Assembly: GCA_018262395.1 (NCBI GenBank)
Contig: JAGSYM010000034.1
Location: 1-8,117, forward strand
Direction: 5' to 3'
From: Nitrospirota bacterium
GTDB taxonomy: Bacteria; Nitrospirota; Thermodesulfovibrionia; Thermodesulfovibrionales; SM23-35
Length of the DNA stretch: 8,117 nucleotides
The notes below the pieces were generated by a model. The model worked only from the letters and a program-made list of their open reading frames with translations. It did no database searches and was not told where the DNA came from. Every line of letters begins with the position of its first letter. Position 1 is the stretch's first letter. Positions 1-5,094 of this stretch are shown piece by piece. The translations under genes were made by a program, and so were the position numbers.

Positions 1-71
1 TATTTCCGGTAGCCTTCTCATTATTTCCCACGCAATCCAATCTACCGTGGCTTGATTACAAGGAAAACTTA

Positions 72-101
72 TTGCGGTACCATTGAGATATCCTTTACAA
101 T
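72..101 (+). promoter_or_regulatory. Possible sigma-70 promoter of tRNA-Leu
   Basis: A -10 hexamer TACAAT (96-101) lies 18 bases after a weak -35 hexamer TTGCGG (72-77). Transcription would start about 7 bases after the -10, practically at the mature tRNA 5' end (109), so the leader would be very short. The -10 matches five of six consensus bases and the -35 only three. The rest of bases 1-108 shows no supportable gene. Short open stretches run in from the left edge but are too short to identify. Confidence 0.35.
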
Positions 102-108
102 CAACTAT

Positions 109-193
109 GCGAGAGTGGCGGAACTGGCAGACGCGCTGGACTTAGGATCCAGTGGGTAAAACCGTAGGGGTTCAACTCCCCTCTCTCGCACCA
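109..193 (+). tRNA. tRNA-Leu (anticodon UAG), CCA encoded
   Basis: This is a full type II (class with long variable arm) tRNA. The acceptor stem GCGAGAG (109-115) pairs perfectly with CTCTCGC (183-189), followed by discriminator A190 and an encoded CCA (191-193). The anticodon stem CTGGA (136-140)/TCCAG (148-152) encloses the loop CTTAGGA with anticodon TAG at 143-145, which reads CUA/CUN leucine codons. The T arm is AGGGG (166-170), loop TTCAACT, CCCCT (178-182). The 13-base variable region 153-165 can form a short arm (GGG/ACC-type pairing), as expected for leucine tRNAs. Discriminator A is also the leucine identity base. Nearby genes appear unrelated, so this is a single-gene tRNA locus. 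Confidence 0.97.
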
Positions 194-212
194 ACAGCAC
201 TTGGACTTTTTT
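191..212 (+). terminator. Weak intrinsic terminator after tRNA-Leu
   Basis: CCAA (191-194) can pair with TTGG (201-204) across the loop CAGCAC. A run of six T follows at 207-212. The stem is only four base pairs and uses the CCA end of the tRNA, so termination may depend mainly on the folded tRNA itself followed by the U tract. Position directly after the tRNA supports the call; hairpin strength does not. Confidence 0.4.
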
Positions 213-338
213 CATTGCAACTACTATATTGATTGCCATTTCTCTTCAAAGTGTTGACAAAATTCCGCAGAATGGAAAACTTCGCGTTTCACGATGTCCA
301 TATTCTTTTATAAATCAGCACCTTAAAAACGAATAGTG

Positions 339-356
339 TTGGCATAAAATGTGCAA
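339..356 (+). promoter_or_regulatory. Sigma-54 (RpoN) -24/-12 promoter for the PilZ gene
   Basis: TTGGCA at 339-344 and GTGCAA at 351-356 place the invariant GG (341-342) and GC (353-354) exactly ten bases apart, the strict spacing of RpoN promoters. Against the known consensus (TTGGCAC, five bases, TTGCW) the -12 element has one mismatch, GTGC for TTGC. Predicted transcription start is about base 366, giving a leader of about 45 bases before the ATG at 411. A near copy of the -24 element (AGTGTTGACA at 250-259 versus AGTGTTGGCA at 335-344) lies 85 bases upstream. An enhancer-binding activator would be needed; I found no convincing palindromic activator site between 213 and 338, and nothing else there can be supported. 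Confidence 0.65.
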
Positions 357-358
357 AG

Positions 359-390
359 CTCATAAACAGACTCATAAAAAGGTTCATAAA
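359..390 (+). repeat. Three 12-base-period direct repeats in the PilZ leader
   Basis: The octamer CTCATAAA occurs at 359-366 and 371-378, and TTCATAAA at 383-390, spaced exactly 12 bases apart. A degenerate fourth copy (GTAATAAA, 394-401) runs into the ribosome binding site. The array begins at the predicted sigma-54 transcription start and fills the leader. It could be a protein or small-RNA binding array, or simple A/T-rich microrepeat expansion; the sequence alone does not decide. Confidence 0.6.
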
Positions 391-410
391 AGCGTAATAA
401 AAGGATACCA

Positions 411-716
411 ATGGAATCTTCAGATGAAAAAAATAGCAGCAACCTGACAGAGAATCGCAGAAAAGACCCAAGAAAAGATTTTTCTTATATTGTTCTGGAA
501 TTTGTCCTGCACCCTGACACAACCTACGAGATCTTTGTCGGGTATACACTCAACCTCAGTAATGCAGGCCTGTGTATTTACACCTCTGCACTCCTTACCG
601 AGGGGCAGGCAATAATCCTGAAAAGTGATGACCCTCCTCTGTATAAAAAAGCAGCTGTCCGTTGGGTCGAAAGATACGATTCATTGTTTTATAAAGTCGG
701 ATTGGAATTTGTTTAA
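411..716 (+). CDS. Single-domain PilZ protein (c-di-GMP receptor)
   Basis: This is a 101-residue cytoplasmic protein consisting of little more than one PilZ domain. PilZ domains bind the second messenger cyclic di-GMP and pass the signal to motility, secretion or polysaccharide machinery. Both parts of the known ligand motif are visible: R17-K-D-P-R21 (RxxxR) and N48-L-S50-N-A-G53 ([D/N]xSxxG), followed by the expected beta strands and a typical ending with GLEFV. The first 15 residues are polar and probably flexible. The start at 411 has an AAGGA ribosome binding site (401-405) five bases upstream. The gene stands alone, downstream of a sigma-54 type promoter and a repeat array, which suggests expression linked to motility, envelope or nutritional control (inference). 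It is convergent with the exonuclease gene that follows. There is no second domain, so its partner cannot be named. Confidence 0.9.
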   Translation: MESSDEKNSSNLTENRRKDPRKDFSYIVLEFVLHPDTTYEIFVGYTLNLSNAGLCIYTSALLTEGQAIILKSDDPPLYKKAAVRWVERYDSLFYKVGLEFV

Positions 717-769
717 ATCTCTTCAAGTAAGCAGATGATGAATGTTCGGGTTGATTGAAGGGATTTAGA
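712..769. terminator. Inverted repeat between convergent genes, possible bidirectional terminator
   Basis: Bases 712-726 pair with 755-769 over 15 positions (two of them G-T when transcribed forward), with a 28-base loop (727-754). The arms contain both stop codons, TAA at 714-716 for the PilZ gene and the complement of TAA at 765-767 for the exonuclease gene. The stem is A/T-rich, has a large loop and no clean T tract, so it is not a textbook intrinsic terminator. It may instead protect 3' ends. On the minus-strand transcript the two G-T pairs become A-C mismatches. Confidence 0.4.
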
Positions 770-1532
770 GATATTCTTCTATCCCTGTCTGTAATCGTAA
801 CCGCTGATAAACGATTTCCGCAATTGCAGAAAGGTTGACGGTATCTTCCTTATTGTACAACTTGAGCAGTTCCAGAGAGTCACTACTTCCCCTCTGCGCA
901 TACTCCCACAGCTTTACTGCATCATATCCATCCATATCCTTAACCGTTTCATCCCGGGCGATTCCCAGTTCCGTTTCGAGCCTTTTAAGCCCGCCCCGAA
1001 ATCCGAGCCTTCTCGTGCCAAAGCAAATATCAAAATGCGGAATCTCGAATTTCAGACCAGGCATTGCTCTCAGAAGATAGGGGATGTCAAAGCCCGCCCC
1101 GTAAAATGTTATGAGGTATTTATATCTGGAGATCTCTTCCATTATGTTTTCTGCTGTGAGGTTTTCATGCCGAACAAAACATTTGTAATCGAACCCGTCA
1201 TATATACCGACTACGGTTACGACGCCACCGCTGCCCGGCATAAGCCCGTTTGTTTCTATATCAAGACATACAGAATCTTTTTTAAAGATATCGAAGAGCC
1301 GCCAATGGTCCCTTCTCTTAACTGTACAGGCGAAAAAGCCAGCATCTGCATGTTCGAGTGCGTCCCGGGCAGACGAGAGAGATGTATCAAAAAGGACTTT
1401 CTTGTGAGGGGTTATGCAGGTGATATCTGAACAATCCATAAAGTCATCCCAGGTAAGAATTCCTGTACCCCAAAGTTTTCGTTCAAGCTTTTCGCCAATA
1501 CCGTTCAGAATGCTGAAAGTATTTCGTATCAT
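765..1532 (-). CDS. YprB-like RNase H-fold exonuclease (DEDDy type) with N-terminal HhH
   Basis: A 255-residue protein of the ribonuclease H-like superfamily, resembling the YprB/RNase_H_2 group. These proteins are predicted 3'-5' exonucleases; their physiological substrate is not well defined. The four acidic metal ligands of a DEDDy nuclease can be read in order: D91-I-E93-T (Exo I), D149 in GAGFD (Exo II), and Y225-x-x-x-D229 (Exo III). Residues 6-33 (ILNGIGEKLERKLW) look like a helix-hairpin-helix DNA-binding segment. The stretch HFDICFGTRRLGFRGGLKRLE (165-185) is typical of the family core. The start is the first ATG possible, since an in-frame TAG lies two codons upstream. The ribosome binding site (AGAAG, about three bases from the ATG) is poor. 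The gene is monocistronic, convergent with the PilZ gene and divergent from the ketosynthase gene, with no clear promoter visible in the gap. Confidence 0.82.
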   Translation of the reverse strand: MIRNTFSILNGIGEKLERKLWGTGILTWDDFMDCSDITCITPHKKVLFDTSLSSARDALEHADAGFFACTVKRRDHWRLFDIFKKDSVCLDIETNGLMPGSGGVVTVVGIYDGFDYKCFVRHENLTAENIMEEISRYKYLITFYGAGFDIPYLLRAMPGLKFEIPHFDICFGTRRLGFRGGLKRLETELGIARDETVKDMDGYDAVKLWEYAQRGSSDSLELLKLYNKEDTVNLSAIAEIVYQRLRLQTGIEEYL

Positions 1533-1584
1533 TGTCTTCTATAATCTCATTGCCTGTGATCTTGCTACAGGTGACCCTAAGGTT

Positions 1585-1603
1585 CCCTCCCCTCAAGGGA
1601 GGG
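1585..1603. repeat. GC-rich palindrome, REP-like
   Basis: CCCTCCC (1585-1591) pairs perfectly with GGGAGGG (1597-1603) around a CTCAA loop, followed by G, T and another GGGG block. It lies in the 229-base divergent gap between the exonuclease and ketosynthase genes. The surroundings are A/T-richer, so it stands out in composition. There is no T tract, so it does not look like an intrinsic terminator. Such palindromes are often dispersed chromosomal repeats, but only one copy is in this window. Apart from this and a short dyad at 1734-1746, the gap shows no gene. Confidence 0.5.
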
Positions 1604-1733
1604 GTGGGGATTATTCACTTTTATGGCCTGGGCTTTTGGAACTCGGTTCTTAACCATAACAATGAGCAATACCGAAGTACCGAATTCGCTTAATGATACC
1701 ATTATGGCATCGGGAAGGGCAATGAAACGGGGG

Positions 1734-1746
1734 GCACATGCTGTGC
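1734..1746. promoter_or_regulatory. Short dyad just upstream of the ketosynthase start
   Basis: GCACA (1734-1738), TGC, TGTGC (1742-1746) is a perfect 5-base inverted repeat with a 3-base centre, 15 bases before the ATG at 1762. It directly precedes a TATGAT hexamer (1747-1752). It could be an operator half-site pair or a small hairpin near the ribosome binding site. There is no further support. Confidence 0.3.
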
Positions 1747-1761
1747 TATGATAGGTTTAAA

Positions 1762-2995
1762 ATGAATCGTGTTGTTGTAACAGGCATGGGAGCTGTCAGT
1801 CCCGTTGGGAATTCACTATATGCGTCCTGGTCTATGATTAAGGCGGGGCAATCAGGGATAATGCCAATTACACAATTCGAAGTTACCGATATCCCCTGGA
1901 AGGTTGCCGGATCACTAAAGGATTTCAATGCGGGGAAATACCTGTCTCCGAAGGAAATACTCCGTCTCGATCCCTTTGTGCATTATGCAGTTGCTGCGGC
2001 AATTATGGCTGCAGAAGATGCAGGCCTCATTGGAGCCCAACTCCTTTATTCCGCGGGCGTCATTATTGGTTCTAGTCGGGGCGGAATACAGACGATGGAA
2101 AAGGCGCTCAAAAAAAAAATGCTTATCTCTCGGTACAGTGCATCCATCATCCGTATCTGCTTATCTCATGCCCTCGACGACAATAAGCATGGCATCGTCA
2201 TACGTTGCTCAGAAACTCGGGGTTAGGGGTTATTGTCTCGGTATATCCAATGCATGCGCATCTGGATTGAATGCAATTGGCGAGGCGTACAGATTAATAA
2301 AATCAGGGTACAGGGGGCCGGTCTTCTGCGGAGGTACCGAGGCTCCTGTCTGCAGGATATGTTTAGAAGGATACGGTGTATCAGGTGCCTTGTCCAGGAG
2401 AGCTGATGCATCTGCGAGCAGGCCATTTGACAGGACCCGGGATGGATTTGTTCTCTCGGAGGGGTCTTGTATTCTTGTTCTTGAAACGTATGAAAGCGCG
2501 GTGATGAGAGGGGCATGCATCCATGGAGAGATAATCGGCTACGGGAATACAACGGACGCATATCACCAGACGGTTCCCTCTGCAGAGGGTGAAGCACGGG
2601 CAGTTCAGTCAGCCCTGGACGCTGCTGGATTGAAGCCGAACGATATTCATTTCATCAGCGCCCATGGGACATCAACCTCTCGTGGCGACAAAACAGAAAC
2701 TGAAGCGATAAAACGTTCATTCGGTAAGGGTGCATACAGCATACCTATCACGGCAGTGAAATCTGTAACTGGACACATGCTCGCCGCATCCGGCGCTCTT
2801 GAAGCAGCGGTTACGCTATTGTGTTTGAAGGAGGGGGTCATCACACCGATCTTACATCTGCGTGAGATAGACCCTGAATGTGATCTTTATTATGTTACGG
2901 AGTGCAGGCGCGCTCATTTTGAGTATGCACTTTCTCAGTCATTTGGATTCGGGGGGTTGAACGCGGTCCTTGTTTTCAGGAAGCTGAATACATGA
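1762..2995 (+). CDS. fabF: Beta-ketoacyl-ACP synthase II (FabF-like), frameshifted at an A10 run
   Basis: A KAS II condensing enzyme, joining malonyl-ACP to an acyl-ACP in fatty acid elongation in the cytoplasm. Read literally from ATG 1762, the frame follows FabF to residue 116, then leaves the family at an A10 run (2110-2119) and stops at 2226 (154 residues). The rest of FabF is intact in the +1 frame, to the TGA at 2993-2995. With nine A the product would be 410 residues, the normal family length. All active-site residues are present in that restored numbering: Cys165 in ACASG, His301 in AHGTS, Lys333 and His338 in KSVTGHM, plus the FGFGG loop near the C terminus. MNRVVVTGMGAVSPVGN is the canonical N terminus, which fixes the start; the ribosome binding site is weak (ATAGG). 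No ACP or other fab gene adjoins it, so it may be a stand-alone paralogue. The frameshift may be a sequencing error, a slippage-corrected gene or a recent pseudogene. Confidence 0.9.
2110..2119 (+). other. A10 homopolymer at the FabF frame break
   Basis: Ten consecutive A lie after codon 116 (CTC) of the ketosynthase. Nine A, or twelve, would keep FabF in frame as lysines followed by Cys-Leu-Ser-Leu. The observed ten put it out of frame. The site is therefore where an indel, polymerase slippage or basecalling error would act. Confidence 0.9.
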
Positions 2996-3953
2996 ACTCT
3001 CTCATCGCCTCGTCCTCTGGGCTTTCAGACTGATTCCGGTATCTCGGGGAAAAATGCATGACAACGAGGTGTTTTACCCCTGCCTGACGCGCAATGCTTC
3101 CGGTGATCTTCGCAGTGAGATGAAATCTTTGGAACGCCCGGTCGATATCTTTATCCATGAAATATGCCTCGCAATAAAGAGTGTCAGAACCGTGGACGAA
3201 TTCAATAATTTTCCGGATGTTATCATCTGTCATTGATACATCGGTCACATACGATATCTTTTGACCTTTTGTGATTGTTGCGATTGTTTTCAGTTGCTCA
3301 AGGGTATATCGTTTTTCCGAGACAATAAATTCCGTTTCCTGTGGCAGCTGCTGTCTGATTGCCTGTTTCAAGTCTGAAAGCCAGGGGCCGACCGGGAGTA
3401 CCATTTCCTGCAATAACGCCTTGTTAATATTGATATGATATTCCTCTTCGATCGAATACGCCAGACATGGAATCTGGTGGTCGAGCTGGAGTGTTTTAAC
3501 GGAAAAGAGGGGCTCCTTGAGCAGAAGTCCGCTAAACGTGCATGCGCGGTTTTCCCGCCGCTGAAAATTATTCTCCGCATAAAAGCTTGAATGGAACATT
3601 GTGTCCCTGTTTATACTGAATACCTCGATCTTCAGCGGATATTCCTTAATGAGATTCCATGTGTATCCTTTTAGCTTGCCCTCTACGCAATCGGCGATAT
3701 TCGGCGGGCCGTAGACCCTCACAGGCAGATCTCTTCTCAACAAAGCTCTGATAAGCATGTCAAATCCTATGAAATGATCGACATGGGTATGTGTAATGAA
3801 AACATCTGTTACCTTTTGCAGGTGACCGGTATTCAGCCTTGAAATATCGCCTGTATCAAAGAGAAAAGCACGTTTTTCCCGGAGTATTCTGACAAAGATT
3901 CCAGGATCATCAAAAGGGCTGTTGATGGTACTGTGGATAAATGTGGGTTTCAT
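2976..3953 (-). CDS. RNase Z-like metallo-beta-lactamase fold hydrolase
   Basis: A 325-residue MBL-fold protein of the ribonuclease Z (tRNase Z/ElaC) group. Known members cleave the 3' trailer of tRNA precursors with two zinc ions. All expected ligands can be seen: H55-T-H57-V-D59-H60 (HxHxDH), H159 in LDHQIP, D238 in YVTDVS, and H300 in HFSPRY. The HFSxRY motif, the EAYF box (E262) and H278 are characteristic of RNase Z rather than generic hydrolases. The N terminus (MKPTFIH...PFDDPG) seems natural for the family, which supports the ATG at 3951-3953, although no Shine-Dalgarno is visible. A TATAAT on this strand (3964 down to 3959) sits so close that a leaderless mRNA is possible. Its 3' end overlaps the convergent ketosynthase gene by 20 bases (2976-2995). 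The tRNA in this window already encodes CCA, so a non-tRNA role is also possible. The family is clear, the substrate is not. Confidence 0.85.
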   Translation of the reverse strand: MKPTFIHSTINSPFDDPGIFVRILREKRAFLFDTGDISRLNTGHLQKVTDVFITHTHVDHFIGFDMLIRALLRRDLPVRVYGPPNIADCVEGKLKGYTWNLIKEYPLKIEVFSINRDTMFHSSFYAENNFQRRENRACTFSGLLLKEPLFSVKTLQLDHQIPCLAYSIEEEYHININKALLQEMVLPVGPWLSDLKQAIRQQLPQETEFIVSEKRYTLEQLKTIATITKGQKISYVTDVSMTDDNIRKIIEFVHGSDTLYCEAYFMDKDIDRAFQRFHLTAKITGSIARQAGVKHLVVMHFSPRYRNQSESPEDEAMREFMYSAS

Positions 3954-3962
3954 GAGTGATTA

Positions 3963-3981
3963 TATATCATTGTGATATAAT
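3963..3981 (+). promoter_or_regulatory. Extended -10 promoter within a dyad, galT-glgA direction
   Basis: A consensus TATAAT (3976-3981) is preceded by TGA (3973-3975), making an extended -10 element that does not require a -35; none is evident. Transcription would start near 3988. The element overlaps a perfect dyad, TATATCA (3963-3969), TTG, TGATATA (3973-3979), which could be a repressor operator. The same A/T-rich block carries a TATAAT on the minus strand (3964 down to 3959) facing the RNase Z-like gene, so both divergent genes could share this control point. Confidence 0.5.
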
Positions 3982-4000
3982 ACTACTAATTTTCCATAAC

Positions 4001-4071
4001 GGGCTGAGGGCTAAGCCTGACGGGCATTCCAGAGCATATCTGGACAGGAGGAATTTGTGCTGCTGGCTTGA
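4001..4071 (+). promoter_or_regulatory. Structured galT leader with a strong SD and a four-codon mini-ORF
   Basis: GGCT (4002-4005) can pair with AGCC (4014-4017). TCCAGA (4028-4033) pairs perfectly with TCTGGA (4039-4044) around a 5-base loop. Immediately after is AGGAGG (4046-4051), a better Shine-Dalgarno than most here, placed five bases from GTG at 4057, which opens only GTG CTG CTG GCT TGA (4057-4071). The true galT start follows at 4099 with its own GGAGG. The hairpin and mini-ORF might tune translation, but nothing in the sequence proves that the mini-ORF is used. Confidence 0.3.
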
Positions 4072-4089
4072 CGCTTCATGCCTTACCAC

Positions 4090-4094
4090 GGAGG
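4090..4094 (+). promoter_or_regulatory. Ribosome binding site that fixes the galT start
   Basis: GGAGG lies four bases before the ATG at 4099. An in-frame ATG at 4078 would add seven residues but has no such site, so 4099 is preferred. Confidence 0.8.
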
Positions 4095-4098
4095 TGCT

Positions 4099-5094
4099 AT
4101 GTCTGAGCTCAGAAAGGATGTCATATCCGGCCGTTGGGTCATTATCTCTGTTGAAAGAGGGAAAAGACCGACCGATTTTATCTCACCATCTCAGAAGAAA
4201 CGAGGCGGATTCTGTCCATTCTGTCCCGGGAATGAGTATACGACGCCGGCAGAAATTATGGCATTCAGACCTGCTGATACAAAGGCAAATTCTCCCGGCT
4301 GGACCTTACGGGTAATGTCGAACAAGTTCCCTGCACTGCAGATTTTTGGAGACCTGAATAAATCGGGGGAGGGGATATTTGACAAAATGAGCGGAATCGG
4401 GGCCCATGAGGTCATCGTGGAAACCCCCGACCACATGCAGTCACTTGCAACAATTCCACTTAAGGGAATGGAAGATGCCCTTTGGGCCTATTATATGCGG
4501 CTGACTGATCTCAGGAAGGACCGCAGGTTGAAATATGTCCTGATTTTTAAAAATGAAGGAGATGTTGCCGGTGCCTCCCTCGAACATTCACATACCCAGC
4601 TTATTGGCCTTCCAATCATACCGAAACTGGTTAAGGAGGAGACAGACTCGGCAAAGCGCTACTATGATATCAAGGAGCGGTGCATATTCTGTGATGTTAT
4701 CAGCCAGGAGCTCGAATTCAAGAAAAGGGTGATTTATGAAAACGCACGCTATGTCTCTCTTGCACCATTTGCTCCGAGTGCCCCCTTCGAGACGTGGATA
4801 TTACCAAAGAAGCATGAATCGAGTTTTTATCCTCCGGAAAATAGTTTTTCGCAACTCGCGGAAATATTTCAGGTGACGTTGAAACAGATAGACAAAATTC
4901 TTGATATTCCTCCATATAATTTCGTACTCCATACCTCTCCGTTTCTTGATGAGATTAACGATTATTACCATTGGCATATAGAACTTGTTCCAAAACTGAC
5001 AAAAATAGCCGGTTTTGAGTGGGGATCAGGTTTTTATATCAACCCCACGCCCCCCGAAGAGTCAGCGCGGTTTATGCGCGAAGCAAAGATATGA
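4099..5094 (+). CDS. galT: Galactose-1-phosphate uridylyltransferase (GalT-like, HIT superfamily)
   Basis: A 331-residue nucleotidyltransferase. GalT exchanges UMP between UDP-glucose and galactose 1-phosphate in the Leloir pathway, via a uridylyl-histidine intermediate. Visible signatures are the N-terminal zinc pair C39-P-F-C42 followed by PGNE, the active site H163-S-H165-T-Q167 (H165 the expected nucleophile) in a GASLEHSHTQLIG context, and H291-W-H293 near the C terminus, matching the second metal site. A second pair, C195-I-F-C198, sits mid-protein. HSHTQ replaces the HPHGQ of the E. coli enzyme. Its TGA overlaps the glgA ATG (ATGA, 5091-5094), implying translational coupling. No galK or galE is nearby, so a role in nucleotide-sugar and glucan balance rather than galactose use is plausible (inference). 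Related nucleotidyltransferases with other substrates cannot be fully excluded. Confidence 0.85.
   Translation: MSELRKDVISGRWVIISVERGKRPTDFISPSQKKRGGFCPFCPGNEYTTPAEIMAFRPADTKANSPGWTLRVMSNKFPALQIFGDLNKSGEGIFDKMSGIGAHEVIVETPDHMQSLATIPLKGMEDALWAYYMRLTDLRKDRRLKYVLIFKNEGDVAGASLEHSHTQLIGLPIIPKLVKEETDSAKRYYDIKERCIFCDVISQELEFKKRVIYENARYVSLAPFAPSAPFETWILPKKHESSFYPPENSFSQLAEIFQVTLKQIDKILDIPPYNFVLHTSPFLDEINDYYHWHIELVPKLTKIAGFEWGSGFYINPTPPEESARFMREAKI

Noticed and set aside
254..282. Sigma-70 promoter from the perfect TTGACA at 254-259
   Set aside because: No acceptable -10 hexamer lies 16-18 bases downstream.
289..549. Minus-strand open frame opposite the PilZ leader and gene
   Set aside because: Its middle is the antisense of the 12-base repeats (repeated Met-Leu-Phe-Ser-like residues) and it shows no protein family.
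1706..1720. Sigma-54-like promoter (TGGCAT ... GGGCA) upstream of the ketosynthase
   Set aside because: GG and GC are eleven bases apart instead of the strict ten, and the -12 part matches poorly.
1744..1752. Extended -10 (TGC TATGAT) upstream of the ketosynthase
   Set aside because: It matches well, but transcription would start about three bases before the ATG, past the ribosome binding site, and no -35 is present. It may be chance.
2110..2119. Programmed -1 ribosomal frameshift at the A run
   Set aside because: The FabF frame needs a +1 (or -2) change; a -1 slip would enter the third frame, which does not encode FabF. Transcriptional slippage or an indel fits better.
4001..4025. TPP riboswitch suggested by CTGAGG ... 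CCTGA
   Set aside because: The characteristic GGATAATGCC-type element and the overall fold are missing, and the downstream genes are not thiamine genes.
4057..4071. Mini-ORF as a real gene
   Set aside because: Four codons are too few to call a CDS; it is kept only as part of the leader observation.
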